Part shown: positions 9,740 through 20,666 of the stretch, piece after piece
Numbering within the stretch: the stretch's first letter is position 1
How the letters are laid out: every line of letters starts with the position of its first letter
Origin: Rhabdophis nuchalis
Lineage: Eukaryota > Chordata > Lepidosauria > Squamata > Natricidae
Assembly (NCBI GenBank): GCA_039707465.1
Contig: CM077645.1
Location: forward strand, 168,779,503-168,843,502
Length of the DNA: 64,000 nucleotides
Direction: 5' to 3'
Made by a program: the position numbers and the translations under genes
The notes under the pieces: model-generated
The model's input: the letters and a program-made list of their open reading frames with translations, nothing else
What the model was told of the DNA's origin: nothing
The model's database searches: none

Positions 9740-11375
9740 TCAAAGAGATGACAGGTGTTTCTCTGCCCACTTCCCCAGGTGCTCTGCCTCCACCATCGAC
9801 TTGAATCGGCTGCCCCCCTGGTGGTTGACATCCGCCTTGGTGGCTACATTGTCCGTGAGAAGCATTACATAGTGGCCCTGAATGATTGATTGGAAATGAA
9901 GGAGAGCTAGTCTTGCTGCTTTTAGCCTTAGCCAGTTTATGCTGTGCTTCAGATTGCTGGTGGACCACCTGCCCTGTGCAACCTGATTGTTGAGATGGGC
10001 TCCCATCCAAATAGGCTGGCATCTGTTGTGATGGTTAGACAATCCGGCTTGCGGAAGACACTGCCCTTGGATATTGCAGGACACTGCCACCACTGCAGGG
10101 ACAGTTGAACCTTGTGAGGGACAGGAATCAAGGCAGGAGAGTTGCTGGCTTTGTCCCTTTGATGGGGCAGGAGACACTATTGTAGTTGTTGTGTGTGCAA
10201 CCTCGCCCACAGCACAATCGACAGGCAAGAGATCAATTTGCTTAGGACAGGGGTCAGAAATCTTAAACACTCAAAGAGCCACAAAGGTCCTAAATGGAAG
10301 CCCCCTATTCAATTCTGAGCCAACCAAAAGTCCAGTTTCCCCCACCAGAGTGCCTACTCCTAGCGCGGCATCCTTTTTCCTCTGCATGTCCTAACTGAAA
10401 GCCCTATCAATTGTGGAGCCGACTGGTGACAGGGAGTTGCAGCAGAGATGAAAGAGCCACATGAGGCTCCAGAGCTGCAGTTTGCTGACCCTTGGCCTAG
10501 GAGTTTCGACAACAAGGCAATGGACACATTTCGTGAAATCCGTACTTGGTGTACCAGGCATCTGATGCTGGAAATCCATCCCTGGGATAGGGAGACTTGG
10601 CAACTGGCAGTGTCTATTATGGCCCCAAGATGAAGCAACCTGGTTGTGGGAGTGAGGTGGCTTTTCTACAGGTTGATGGAGAACCCGTGAAGAGTTCTCA
10701 TCATCACCTGGAGGTCTCGGACCCTTTGTTGGAGAGATGATGCCTGGATGAGAATGACGTCTAGGTAGGCTTGGAGCCACACCAGACGCAACCTCAGTGA
10801 CACAAGTACAGCTGCCAGGACCTTCATAAAGGTCCTGGGGACCGATGACAGGCTGAATGGCAGAGCCTTGTATTGATAATGGTGACTTGCATAATAAAAT
10901 CTCAGGAACCTGCGGTGAGCCCTGCGAACTGGGATGTGGAAGTACGCTTCTCTGAGATCTATTGATGTTAGTAGATCTCCTGGTCTGATGTAGCACGGCA
11001 TTAACTGAAGGGACTGCATTTTGAAGCATTTGTACGCTAGATGGTAATTTAATTTCTTTAGATCTAATATCCCCCTCCACCCTCCCGAATTCTTTGGAAC
11101 CAGGAATAGGAGGGAGTAGAAGCCTGACCTTTCTTGTCCTGCTGGCACTGGTTCTATGGCCCTTATTTCTCGGAGGTGCTGAATCTCCTGCTCCATTAGA
11201 GATCTTTTGGCCAGGGAGGAGGGGATGGTACAGCGGATAAAGTGGCAGGGGGTAGGAATGCCAAATTCTAAGGTCAGATTCAGTCAAACCATTTGAAGTA
11301 CCCACTGGTCTGATGTGGTCTGCTCCCATTGGTCCTAGAACAGCTGCAGGCGGCCTCCGATAAGAGCCGTCTGCT
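9740..11375 (-). pseudogene. DIRS pol (RT-RNase H), copy 1, broken
   Basis: RT blocks on the minus strand include IRAIEPVPAGQERSGFYS, GILDLKKLN, SIDLREAYFHIPV, HRRFLRFYY and AYLDVILIQ. The usual YLDD active site reads YLDV here, so one catalytic Asp is lost. RNase H follows with TTDASLFGWE, RLKAARLALLHF and MLLTDNVATKADVN. The hAT-type insertion at 10248-10494 separates the two. Stops and frameshifts occur throughout, for example just after the GGRLQLF motif at 11350. Confidence 0.8.
10240..10502. mobile_element. Non-autonomous hAT-type element in DIRS copy 1
   Basis: A 247-bp insertion (10248-10494) starts CAGGGGTCAG and ends CTGACCCTTG, short inverted termini of the hAT kind. It is flanked by the 8-bp repeats GCTTAGGA (10240-10247) and GCCTAGGA (10495-10502), which differ at one position. 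The interior contains AGAGCCAC...GGCTCCAGAGC motifs typical of small hAT elements in reptiles. No transposase. Confidence 0.8.
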
Positions 11376-11390
11376 GATTGTCATTTGTAG

Positions 11391-12157
11391 CCCTAATTTT
11401 GTCCCCCTGCCCCCCCAGGAGCACTCTGCAAGCCCCCTCCAAGGTTATTCATGCCTTTTATTTGAAAAAAAAAGGGTCCATTATCGCAAACAACGGACCG
11501 TTTGGGGGAGGCTTGCAAAGTATAAAAAGGGCTTTTTTTCCCTTTTGAAGAGCTGTTTAGTTAGAGTGATTGATGAGAATTACGTTGGTCAAGTACTGTG
11601 CCTGCAGAAACAAAGATTTGTTCCAAAGGTGGTCAGTGATTTCCTTCTCCAGCACATGGGTAAATACACCTGGAAACATCTACCTACCTTCCTACCTACT
11701 CTCTTTCTCTCTCCTTATCTATCTACTGTATTTCTCTCTCTATATTTCTCTCTCTCTATCCCTCTACCTACTTATCTATCTACACACACTCTCTCTCCCT
11801 ACTTACCTACCTACTGTATTTCTCTCTCTCTCCCTATCCCTTTATCTACCTACCTACCTACACGCTCTATCTCCCTACCTACCTACCTACCTACCTACCT
11901 ACCTACCTACCTACCTACCTAATGCATTTCTCTCTCTCTCCCCCTCCCTCCCTCCCTCCCTCTACCTATCTACCTACCTACCTACTCACCCACCTACCTA
12001 ACTACTCTCTCTCTCTCCCTACCTACCTACTGTATTTCTCTTTCTCTCCCTCCCTCTCTATCTCTCTATCTACCTACCTACTTTTTTAAAATTTGCCTCT
12101 TCAAAACCTGGGTATGTCTTATACTCCGGTGTGTCTTATACTCCGAAAAATACAGTA
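11391..12157 (+). mobile_element. TA-flanked DNA transposon family M1, copy 2, interrupted
   Basis: The left part (about 11391-11547) matches the interior of copy 1 (CAGGAGCACTCTGCAAGCC). The right part (about 12083-12157) matches its right end (CTTATACTCCGAAAAATACAGTA). Between them lies about 130 bp of unidentified sequence plus a CTAC compound array. The left terminus is missing where the element meets DIRS copy 1. Confidence 0.65.
11684..12080. repeat. Compound CTAC minisatellite, array 2
   Basis: Same organisation as 4885-5262: CTAC runs (a long pure run at about 11874-11920) alternating with CTGTATTTCTCTCTCTCTCC-like spacers. Long open frames here are low-complexity and non-genic. Confidence 0.9.
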
Positions 12158-12194
12158 ATATAAATCGTGGGTCACAGCTGATCGTCACCCAGCT

Positions 12195-12275
12195 AATTGT
12201 TGGAAATACCGGTTTGCCTGAACCAGTAGCATTTTTTACTACTAGTTCGGTAGCATTTCACCCCTGCCCTTCAAT
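12195..12275. repeat. Degenerate DNA-element fragment (ACCGGTTTGCCTGAACC)
   Basis: GGTTTGCCTGAACCAGTAG and CTAGTTCGGTAGCATTTCACC form a short inverted pair resembling other small snake repeats, including one at 39546-39690. Non-coding. Confidence 0.35.
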
Positions 12276-14824
12276 AAATAAAAATAATGATTTTAATATA
12301 GTCTACCATGTACAACAGCTGTATAGGATTCAGAGACAAGGTACAGAATACTATGTTATCTGCCTGTTCATTCTCAGCAGCTATTTCCTAAATTTCTGGT
12401 GTATTTTTACTTTTTAATTTTCTTCATTTCTTGAAAAATAGGAATCTTGATTGATTAGCAATTTATAACCATTTTGTCTTGTTTAAATGTCCCTTTTTAT
12501 AATAAAACTTTTTTTTAATTTTAATTTTTGAGAAAAAGTTAAATTTCATACTGTTTAAGAAAACAGTTTGTAAATTATCTGAACCCCACAAATCTAGATA
12601 ACTATTTTAATTATGATATAATATTATGTTTAATACATAAATGCCAGAATGCCTAACAATATTGATACTTGAATATGTCACTGAACATTCGTGCAAGTTC
12701 AAAATTGGCTTAGAAATTTAATTTTAAAAATGGTATGTTATAATTTTATTTTTTCTTTGAAAAAATCATTGCTAAATCAAACAGTAATCAAATCTCTATG
12801 TTTTCCCAGAAGAATATAGTTAAAATAAATATTTTTGTGATTTAAAAAACCCAAGATTAATCATTATTGTCTTTAGGATGGATTTTTGAGTTCTGAAAAG
12901 TCATCAGTCTTTAAAAGAACTTTTTAAAAAGATCAGTATCATCATCATTAAAGATGTGTACATTATGCCTTTTATGCATATAAGAAGAGTTTTTTGGATT
13001 CTTCATGATTATTGAAATGTCACTAATGGGTGGCTTCTCTACTACAACAATGCAAAAGGTTAAAATTGGAATTCTGCTTGTATACATCTTGCAGTAGCAA
13101 TGTGGAAGACCATTTTTACTTCAAGAAGTTTACTGATATTTTGATTTCTCCTTCATATTAAGAAAACTCTAGAGATTATTCTGACCTAACCTACGTTTTT
13201 ATTTGCTCCTGTTTACTGAATAAAGAAGTGGAGGCATCTTCACATAGATTCAAAGTTTTCAAATCTCAAATGTTCAATTCCCATCCCATCATGGGTCAGC
13301 AAATCAAAGTCGGGTCTTGAAGTCTCCTGACCATAATAAGTACCCTAACCATGGTCAGGGTACTACATTTTGATAAAAACCTTGAGGTTGTGATTTGTCA
13401 GGAGCTTCTGATATCCCTTGAGATATCTCTGCTGTTATTGTTAAGAAGCTCCTATACAATTTGGGTATTATCTTGTTTGTTGTGTAAGCTTTTTATGATA
13501 TGTTTTTCAATTCCAATTTGCTTGAGCTAATAATAAAGCTTAAAATCCCTTTATTTACTGGAGTTTTCATTGTCTCTGGATCCAAAAGAACCAATTGCTG
13601 GGGCACCTAATCACTGCCCAAACACTCAGCAAAGCAACATCCTCTTTAAATACTTACATAGTGAATAACAAGGTTCTGAATAAAACTACTGTATTTTTTT
13701 AATGTTATAATAAACATCTCTGGATCACATAAATTCAGTTAAACAAATATTGTGCTCATAAAATTTTAAGTAAAATTCTCTGAAAATAGGATTAGAGCTT
13801 CATTAGAAATTATAATTAAAAATTGAGTATCTTCAGCTTGTTAGGTTTTAGTGCTAAACATACTGAAGATCTTTTATTTATCAGAACAGTACAGTACAGG
13901 ATACGAATTCTGCTGAATAGTCACATTCATTTTGCCAAAGTTATAAAAAGGCTCTTCTTAGCAGTTTCTAAATAAAGTTGTCTGCATCTTCCGTTTCACT
14001 GAATATATTCTGTAATAGTTTTTTATAATTTTGACATAACAATTGGCTGCTTGATAATTTAATTCTCATTTTTAGCAATCACTAAGATTATTTTTAAATG
14101 TGGACTATCAGCAATTCGTATTAATTTACATTAGCCAGACATGACACAATAGCTAATCCTGATTATGGAAACGTGGCTACTCAAGAAAAATTGGTAGTTA
14201 CCAGTCCATTGCTGATAAATAAGGCTACTAACATAGTCAAAGCTAAAACTGAGCAAGAAGATATAGTAATAACCTCCCAAGAACCAATAAAATAGTCATC
14301 TTGTTACACATGTCTATTCCATCGTCATGCTATGTCTAGGAAGAGGATTTTATTTTATTTTATTTCGCAAAGTTCATTTCAGCCCAGTTTTTTCTTGAAG
14401 TACAGAGCTTTGGGAATCTATAATTTCTTACTACTGCACTTTAGCTGCAGCTTCATTGTATAAACAGAAACCATTTGAGTTATTTATGGTACTGTTCACC
14501 TATAACTCACTTTGGATGCTTACCATGTGTGGTTACAATACCCCTTGGGTATCAGTTCAGGACATCAGATGTTCTCCTAGAAGGTTTAAAAACTATAAAA
14601 CTCCAAATCCATTTTTTCTGCATTACAAAGCTGCTGCATTCAAGGCTTGCAGACTAAATTGGGCAGTAACCATCTTTTGACAGTTTGAAGAATGCCCAGT
14701 TTTAGATTTTTTTTAAAGTGACAATTTCCCTGAGATATCTTCCTATGCCCGTTACTCTCCCTATCTCCATATTGTTAGTTTTATATATTTATGCATAACT
14801 CAAAATTGCTTAGTACTTGACAGT
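12276..14824. other. AT-rich non-coding stretch
   Basis: Strongly AT-rich, with stops in all frames. The longest frames (67 and 74 codons) have no domain. I recognise no repeat family or RNA gene here. Confidence 0.5.
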
Positions 14825-15072
14825 GCATCCAACAGGGTGGATTTGGTTTAAATCAAGTCAATTTAAATCAAGATTTAAATCACTATTAAAAAGTCTTGAT
14901 TTAAATCAACTCGATTGACATAATTTTTAAAGAGCAACTGTCATCTCTGTCTCGCAGTGACTCCTTCTCTAAACTGCTGTTTAACCCTAACCCTAACCCT
15001 AATCCTAAAAAAAATCCAATTTAAATTAAAAAAAAATCCAAATCATCAGTTTTTATCTACCCTGCATGCAAC
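14825..15072. mobile_element. Small inverted-repeat DNA element containing telomere-like repeats
   Basis: AGGGTGGAT at 14834 and ATCTACCCT ending at 15063 are inverted termini. GCATCCAAC (14825-14833) and GCATGCAAC (15064-15072) form a 9-bp flanking repeat with one mismatch. The interior has palindromic TTTAAATCAAG/CTTGATTTAAAT blocks and a (CCCTAA)3 run plus a TCCTAA unit at 14985-15008. About 230 bp, non-coding. The roughly 8-9-bp duplication suggests a hAT-like mechanism. Confidence 0.65.
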
Positions 15073-15685
15073 ACACAGCAGAAAAGTATGACCAGGATAT
15101 TTTCATATTTTTATGTGCCAAGATTCAAATGGTGACCAAAATACACATTACAGTAAAACACTTCATTTTGGTTTCTCTTCAAGGTTCTGGAGAAGGTTTT
15201 CATTAGTACATGACAGAGGAGGGGGAATGTTATTCTTACAAATATCCCTTCCTCCTGTGGCTCCCCAGTTTCCCTATCTGCTTTATATTTTGAGGGATCC
15301 CATCAAAATGCAGGAAGATGGAACAGGAAGAATAAAGCAAGTCTGTCACTCTGTTCCACTGATTACAATGGCGATTGATCAAAGAGTCTTTTGAATGTTG
15401 GAGACACCACTGAATACAATGCAAATTAGCATTATTTATTTATGTACCCTTAATTTGCAAATGAGTAAGCACATAAACTCTTGGAATGTAAGCTTTCTGA
15501 CTAGGTAAGCATTAGGAATATTTATAAATAAAACCACTGGCAACTGAGGTATTATTAAATAGAAGTAGAACTATAAAAAAAATGAAATGTTTACAGTACT
15601 TCATTTTCTCACAAGGTTTTGTTAACTATTCCAGAACTTTATCCAGATAATATCAGGCATTATTTATTTTTTAAAGTGTGAAAAC
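15073..15685. other. Unassigned sequence, no gene seen
   Basis: A 93-codon frame at 15113-15394 has no recognisable domain. I see no splice-flanked exon or repeat signature that I can support. Confidence 0.4.
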
Positions 15686-15686
15686 A

Positions 15687-15718
<32 letters not shown>

Positions 15719-15775
15719 GAATTTATACCCCGCCCTTCTCCAAACGGACCCAGGGCGGCGCACAGGAACATTAAA

Positions 15776-16217
15776 AACATACAAACAGCCTTTCTTAAAA
15801 AATATTCCTCTGCCCTGGGGGAAGATCCAGGGGGGACGGAGGGGGCCACGGCCCCGCCCGCTCGGGGCCAGGGAGGAGAAAAAGAAGATACAATAGCCAA
15901 GAGACTTAGATCGAAAAAATAACTTTGCCTTGATTTTTCTGAACAATTTTGCATAATATTTGTATCTGGATTTTTTGTAAATGTCTGACAGCATGGAATT
16001 GAGAATTTAGGTATATGTACTTGCTTTTACCTTGTAGTGTTATGAAAAATGTTTTTTTTTTTGGTTATCTTTTTATTGTGTATTTTGAGGTGTCGGAAGG
16101 GCCGACGACTCTGATGTGAATGCTCTCAAAATTTCTTTGTATCCCTTACCCTACCCTATAGAAAAATGTAAAACCAATAAAACTTTTTCAATATAAAAAA
16201 ACAACAACATACAAACA
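15776..16217 (+). mobile_element. L1 3' UTR fragment nested in L2 copy B
   Basis: The inserted body, 15788-16205, aligns from end to end with the 3' UTR of the ORF1-only L1 at 4014-4424. It begins at the ORF1 stop region (GCCTTTCTTAAAAAA) and ends in the shared AATAAAACTTTTTCAATAT terminus with an A-rich tail. AACATACAAACA at 15776-15787 and 16206-16217 is an exact 12-bp target-site duplication. The copy is 5'-truncated at or beside the ORF1 stop codon. Confidence 0.85.
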
Positions 16218-16316
16218 TATAAAACTTTTCTTTTTAAAAAACATTCAACTAAAGGCCTGTGCTAAAACCGAATTAAAATCCCCATTTTAAAACTATCTAC
16301 GAGTCAGTATTGGAGG

Positions 16317-17738
16317 CTACGCAAGGCCTGCTAGTTGGAATAGGTGTGTCTTCAGACACTTGCGGAAGACGCGGAGGTCAGAAATGGTACGGAGTTCAGG
16401 GGGCAAGTCGTTCCAAAGGGCTGGTCCCGCCACAGAGAAGGCTCTCCCCCTGGGTGTCGCCAGTCGGCATTGTCCGGCCGACGGCACCCTGACGAGGCCC
16501 TCTCTTTGGGAGCGTATCGGTCTAAGGAATGTATGGGGCAGGAGACGGTCTCGCATATAACTAGACCCCGAGCCATGGAGCGCTTTAAAAATGGTCGTTA
16601 GAACCTTGAAGCGCACCCGAAAGACCACAGGAAGCCAGTGCAGCTCGCGCAGGATTGGTGTTATATGGGAGTGTCTAGGCGCTCCCGTAATCACCCGCGC
16701 GGCTGCGTTCTGGACTAACTGTAGCTTTCGGGTGCACCTCAAGGGAAGCCCCATGTAGAGAGCATTACAGTAGTCGAGTCGAGACGTGACGAGTGCTTGA
16801 GTGACTGTGCGTAAGGCACCCCGGTCCAGTAAGGGGCGCAATTGGCGCATCAGGCGTACCTGATGGAACGCCCCCCTGGCCATGGCTGCCACATGGTCCT
16901 CCATAGACAGCCGGGAGTCCAGGAGGACACCCAAATTGCGCGCCCTCTCCACGGGGGCCGGTGTTTCGCCCCCAATGGCCAGAGTTGGAATAATCTGGCT
17001 GAATCGGGGTGCCGGAAGCCACAGCCACTCAGTCTTGGACGGGTTGAGCTTGAGTTTGTTACTACCCATCCAGATCCGTACGGCCTCCAAGCACCAGGAC
17101 ATAACCTCGACGGCATCGTTGGGGTGGTCTGGGGTGGATATGTACAACTGAGTATCATCAGCGTACAGATGATATCCCACCCCAAAACCACGGATGATCT
17201 CACCCAGCAGCTTCATATATGTGTTGAACAGTAGGGGCGAGAGGACCGACCCCTGAGGTACCCCACATATGAGGGGCCTCGAAGTCGACCTCTGCCCCCC
17301 TGCCAACACACATTGCGACCGACCAGAGAGGTAGGACGAGAACCACCGCAAAACGGTGCCTCCCAGCCCCAACCCCCCCAGTCGGTGCAATAGGATACCA
17401 TGGTCGATGGTATCAAAAGCCGCTGAGAGGTCTAATAGGACTAGGATAAAGGAATATCCTCTATCCTGCGCCCTCCAGAGATCATCAACCAACGCGACCA
17501 ATGCCGTCTCGGTGCTGTGTCCGGGTCGGAAGCCAGACTGGCGCGGGTCTAGATAATCAACTTCCTCCAAGTGTCGCGGAAACTGTTGTGCCACCACACT
17601 CACAACAACCTTCACTAAAAAGTGAAAGTTGGAGACGGGACGATAGTTCTCTAGTAATGCTGGATCCAGGGACGGCTTCTTGAGGAGGGGCCTTACTACC
17701 GCCTCTTTCAAGACGGCAGGCAAGGACCCCTCACTCAA
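16317..17738 (-). pseudogene. L2 ORF2 fragment (complete RT plus C-terminal region), copy B
   Basis: A 473-codon uninterrupted frame. Blocks in order: [51 protein letters not shown] (first catalytic Asp), [24 protein letters not shown] (catalytic pair), [30 protein letters not shown] and the C-terminal [18 protein letters not shown]. The endonuclease is lost through 5' truncation. The ATG at the start is internal to the parent protein. The RT is otherwise intact, but it would lack its target-nicking domain. Confidence 0.88.
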
Positions 17739-17888
17739 TGATGCGTTGACAATGCCCTGGAGCCAGCCTCGTGTTGTCTCTCAGGATGCCAGTACAAGCC
17801 AGGAGGGACACGGGTCCAATAAACATGTGATGGCCCTAAGTCTCTTTGACAACTTGTCCATATCCTCGGTAGTAACAAAATCAAACTC

Positions 17889-18676
17889 CTCCCATGATGG
17901 TGTCACAAGATTCACTTATTGTGTATTATGAAAAGCAAAAAACCTCACCAGTAACATATAACTCTATTGAGACCTTGAGGAAATGAATCTTACTATTCAA
18001 ATCCAAAAGCACCTGTAGGCTTCTGCAGATGGATGGTGTATATTACTTCTTAATTCTCTGTAACTACCGTATAGATTATTATAAAAAATATTTTCAGGAT
18101 ATATATCTATAGTCTCTGTTGGATATTATGTTTCTGGGTATACTACTTACCTAACTTGGCCATAGTTATTACTCATATGAATAATGCTGCTTTGTATATG
18201 GTAACAATCCTGGCAATAGCAGTCATTCAATAAAGCTGTCCAGATGTTAGTCCTAGTAATTATGCCTGACATCTCTCAGCTTTAGTAATGAAATACTGCT
18301 ACTAGAAATGTCTTGTTTGTATTTCTGTGGATCATTTGCAAACATGAGGATAGCAACATTGAGACAAATATATGGATGAGTAGTGAGTAATGATCTGCTG
18401 AAATGAAAATATGGCAATAGCTTCATTTGCATACATAATTAAGATAAATATGGAAATCAACCAGTCTACCAGAAAAAAAGAATATTACAGTAATATGTGC
18501 ATTTTCTCCTGATCTGAAAATAGGCATACAAAACTAACTAGGAATGCACTCATTTTCTAAAATGAAAAAATAGTTCTAGGCAACTAACTCTGCACACAAG
18601 TGTCGTCCTTTTGTGATTAGCTTACTACTAATGGGTAATGTTTAGTGGGCTAACAATAATATAACAAATTCAGGAT
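17889..18676. other. AT-rich sequence, no gene seen
   Basis: Non-coding AT-rich spacer between two L2 insertions. Confidence 0.5.
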
Positions 18677-18679
18677 TTA

Positions 18680-20245
18680 GGATTTATTAAATTTTTAGAC
18701 CGCCGTTTTCCCTTGTGGGACTCAGGGCGGTGTACAGGCAATAATAAGATCAATAATATAGAGCATAAAATACAATTAAAAATACAATTAAAAATATATT
18801 ATATAGATTGGCCTGATCTAAATCCTGTTAAAAAACCCTTACTAAAACAATTTAAAAACTAAAACAATTTAAAAAACTACGCCAGGCCTGCAACACGAAA
18901 TAGATAGGTCTTTAAGGCCCGACGGAACTGGCGCAGGTCCGTAGATCAGGGGGTAGGTCATTCCAGAGGGCAGGAGCTGCCACAGAGAAGGCTCTCCCCC
19001 TGGGGGTCGCCAGCTGCCATTGCCTGGCCGACGGCACCCTGAGGAGGCCCTCTCTGTGGGAGCGGACTGGTCGGTGGGAGGTGTTTGGTAGCAGGAGGCG
19101 GTCTTGCAGATAGCCAGGTCCTTTGCCATGGAGCGCTTTGAAGATGGTTACTAATACCTTGAAGCGTATCCGGAAAGCCACAGGCAGCCAGTGCAGCGCA
19201 CGCAGGAGAGGTGTCACACGGGAGCATCTAGACGCTCCCACAATGCCTCGCGCGGCCGCATTCTGAACTAACTGGAGTCTCCGGGTGCACCTCAAGGGAA
19301 GCCCCATGTAGAGCGTTGCAGTAGTCCAGACGGGAGATGATGAGGGCTTAAGTGACCGTGCATAAAGCATCACGATCCAGAAAGGGGCGCAACCTGATAA
19401 AAAGACCCCCTGACCACGGCTATCATATGGTCTTCTAGAGACAGCCGAGAGTCCAGGAGGACACCCAAGTTGTGAGCCCTCTCTGTAGGGGCCAATGACT
19501 CGCCCCCAATAGCCAGCGATGGCACCAGCTGGCTATATCGTGACGCTGGAAGTCACAGCCACTCGGTCTTGGACGGGTTGAGTCGGAGCCTGTTTCTCCC
19601 CATCCAGACTCGCAAGGCCTCCAGACACCGGGACATTACTTCCACGGCATCGTTGGGGTGGCCCGGGGTAGAGATGTACAGCTGAGTATCATCAGCGTAC
19701 TGATTGAACTCTACCCCGAAACCACGGATGATCTCACCCTACATATAGATGTTGAACAGGAAAGGTGAGAGGACCGACCCCTGTGGCACCCCACAAGTGA
19801 GGCACCTCGACGTCGACCTCTGCCCTCCTGCCAACACAAATTGCGATCAGTCGGAGAGGTAGGAGGAGAACCACCGTAAAACGATGCCCCCCACCCCCAA
19901 CCCCTCCAGCCGGTGCAACATGATACCATGGTCGATGGTATCAAAAGCCGCTGAGAGATCTAACAGGACCAGGATAGAGGAGCAACCCCTATCCCGAGCC
20001 CTCCAGAGATCATCCACCAACGCGACCAATGCCGTCTCTGTGCTGTACCCAGGCCAGAAGCCGGACTAGTGCGAGTCCAGATAGACAGTTTCCTCCAGGT
20101 GCTGAGGGAGCTGCCGCACCATCACACTCTCAACAACCTTCGCAAGAAAACGAAGGTTGGAGACAGGACGGTAGTTGGCCAACACAGGGAGGGCTTCTTG
20201 AGGAGAGGCCTCACCACCGCCTCTTTCAAGGCAGCCGGCAGAAAA
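18680..20245 (-). mobile_element. L2-clade LINE, copy C, 5'-truncated
   Basis: The 3' end at about 18680 has TTTATTAAATTTTTAGACCG and CAGGGCGGTGTACAGG. Minus-strand coding sequence for the RT and C-terminal region extends to about 20245, where it breaks off within the RT N-terminal part. It is more decayed than copies B and E. Confidence 0.85.
18869..20240 (-). pseudogene. L2 ORF2 fragment, copy C, multiply frameshifted
   Basis: Minus-strand pieces match the L2 protein. 19373-18912 gives [18 protein letters not shown] and RALHWLPVAFRIRFKVL. 20029-19847 gives [19 protein letters not shown] and [16 protein letters not shown]. The intervening RT catalytic region is broken by small deletions, for example around 19390 and 19738, so no continuous frame remains. 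Confidence 0.8.
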
Positions 20246-20484
20246 ATCCTAATATTACCAATGTCAGTGGCCAAAACTGCCTGTTACTAAATGCTAGACT
20301 TTCTCCTTTTTCTATCACTTGTCTAAAAAAAGTGTTCAGTAGGCTGAAAAATGCAAAGTCAAAATAAATTTTGTGTTATATGTGTTGCACATGTAGCAAT
20401 TAAACCTTCTTATCATTAGTGATTAAAGGTCTCTTTCAGTACTGAATTTACAAATAAGGGATATTGTCTAAAACTTTTACATAT

Positions 20485-20666
20485 ATGTGTGCATGTGCCT
20501 TTGAGTGTTGATTCCTAGCAATTGCCTGGACTAGGCCCTGCAATCTTCAGAATTGGTTTCCAATGCCTTCTTCCTAGGGCTGAGTGTGTGTGGTGGGAGT
20601 AGAATTCAGTTCCATAGTTTCTAACCTGCTACCTTAACCCCTACACCATTAAACAGTGGTTCTCTG
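20485..20666 (-). mobile_element. Sauria-type tRNA-derived SINE (diverged)
   Basis: On the minus strand it begins near TGGTGTAGGGGTTAAGG (A-box-like). It continues with GGCATTGGAAACCAATTCTG and ends with AGTCCAGGCAATTGCTAGGA, which resembles the BovB-derived tail of squamate Sauria SINEs. Diverged and non-coding. Identification rests on remembered family motifs. Confidence 0.6.

Larger units (their letters stand above)
7790..11375 (-). mobile_element. DIRS-type tyrosine-recombinase retrotransposon, copy 1 (decayed, 5'-truncated)
   Basis: Read on the minus strand the order is RT (about 11350-10600), RNase H (about 10230-9690), methyltransferase-like region, tyrosine recombinase (about 9250-8060), internal complementary region (8078-8166) and right terminal repeat (about 7833-7935). 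The gag and left terminal repeat are absent: the element starts at GGCCGCCTGCAGCTGTTC, the GGRLQLF motif near the RT N terminus, where it meets another transposon at about 11375-11390. Several frameshifts and stops break the frames. A hAT-type element is inserted at 10248-10494. Sequence divergence from the 56-61 kb DIRS shows a different lineage. Confidence 0.85.
15690..17888 (-). mobile_element. L2-clade LINE, copy B, 5'-truncated, with nested L1 fragment
   Basis: The 3' end is a (TTTA)n tail at 15690-15719 followed by CCCCGCCCTTCTCC...CCAGGGCGGCGCAC, the same terminus as the 25-kb copy. The 3' UTR is split by an L1 3' fragment (15788-16205). The 5' break lies near 17888 within the sequence for the region ahead of RT. 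It is very similar in protein sequence to the 25-kb copy, so it belongs to the same young subfamily. Confidence 0.9.

Noticed and set aside
10391..11329. 312-codon minus-strand frame
   Set aside because: It is a shifted frame over the DIRS RT. The correct frame (RT motifs) is the overlapping one at 10666-11196, so this is a shadow.
11329..12001. Open frames of 197 and 143 codons across the second CTAC array
   Set aside because: Same low-complexity artefact, fused to transposon sequence.
14985..15008. Interstitial telomere repeats as a relic of chromosome fusion
   Set aside because: Only three perfect units, and they sit inside a small transposon with its own flanking duplication.
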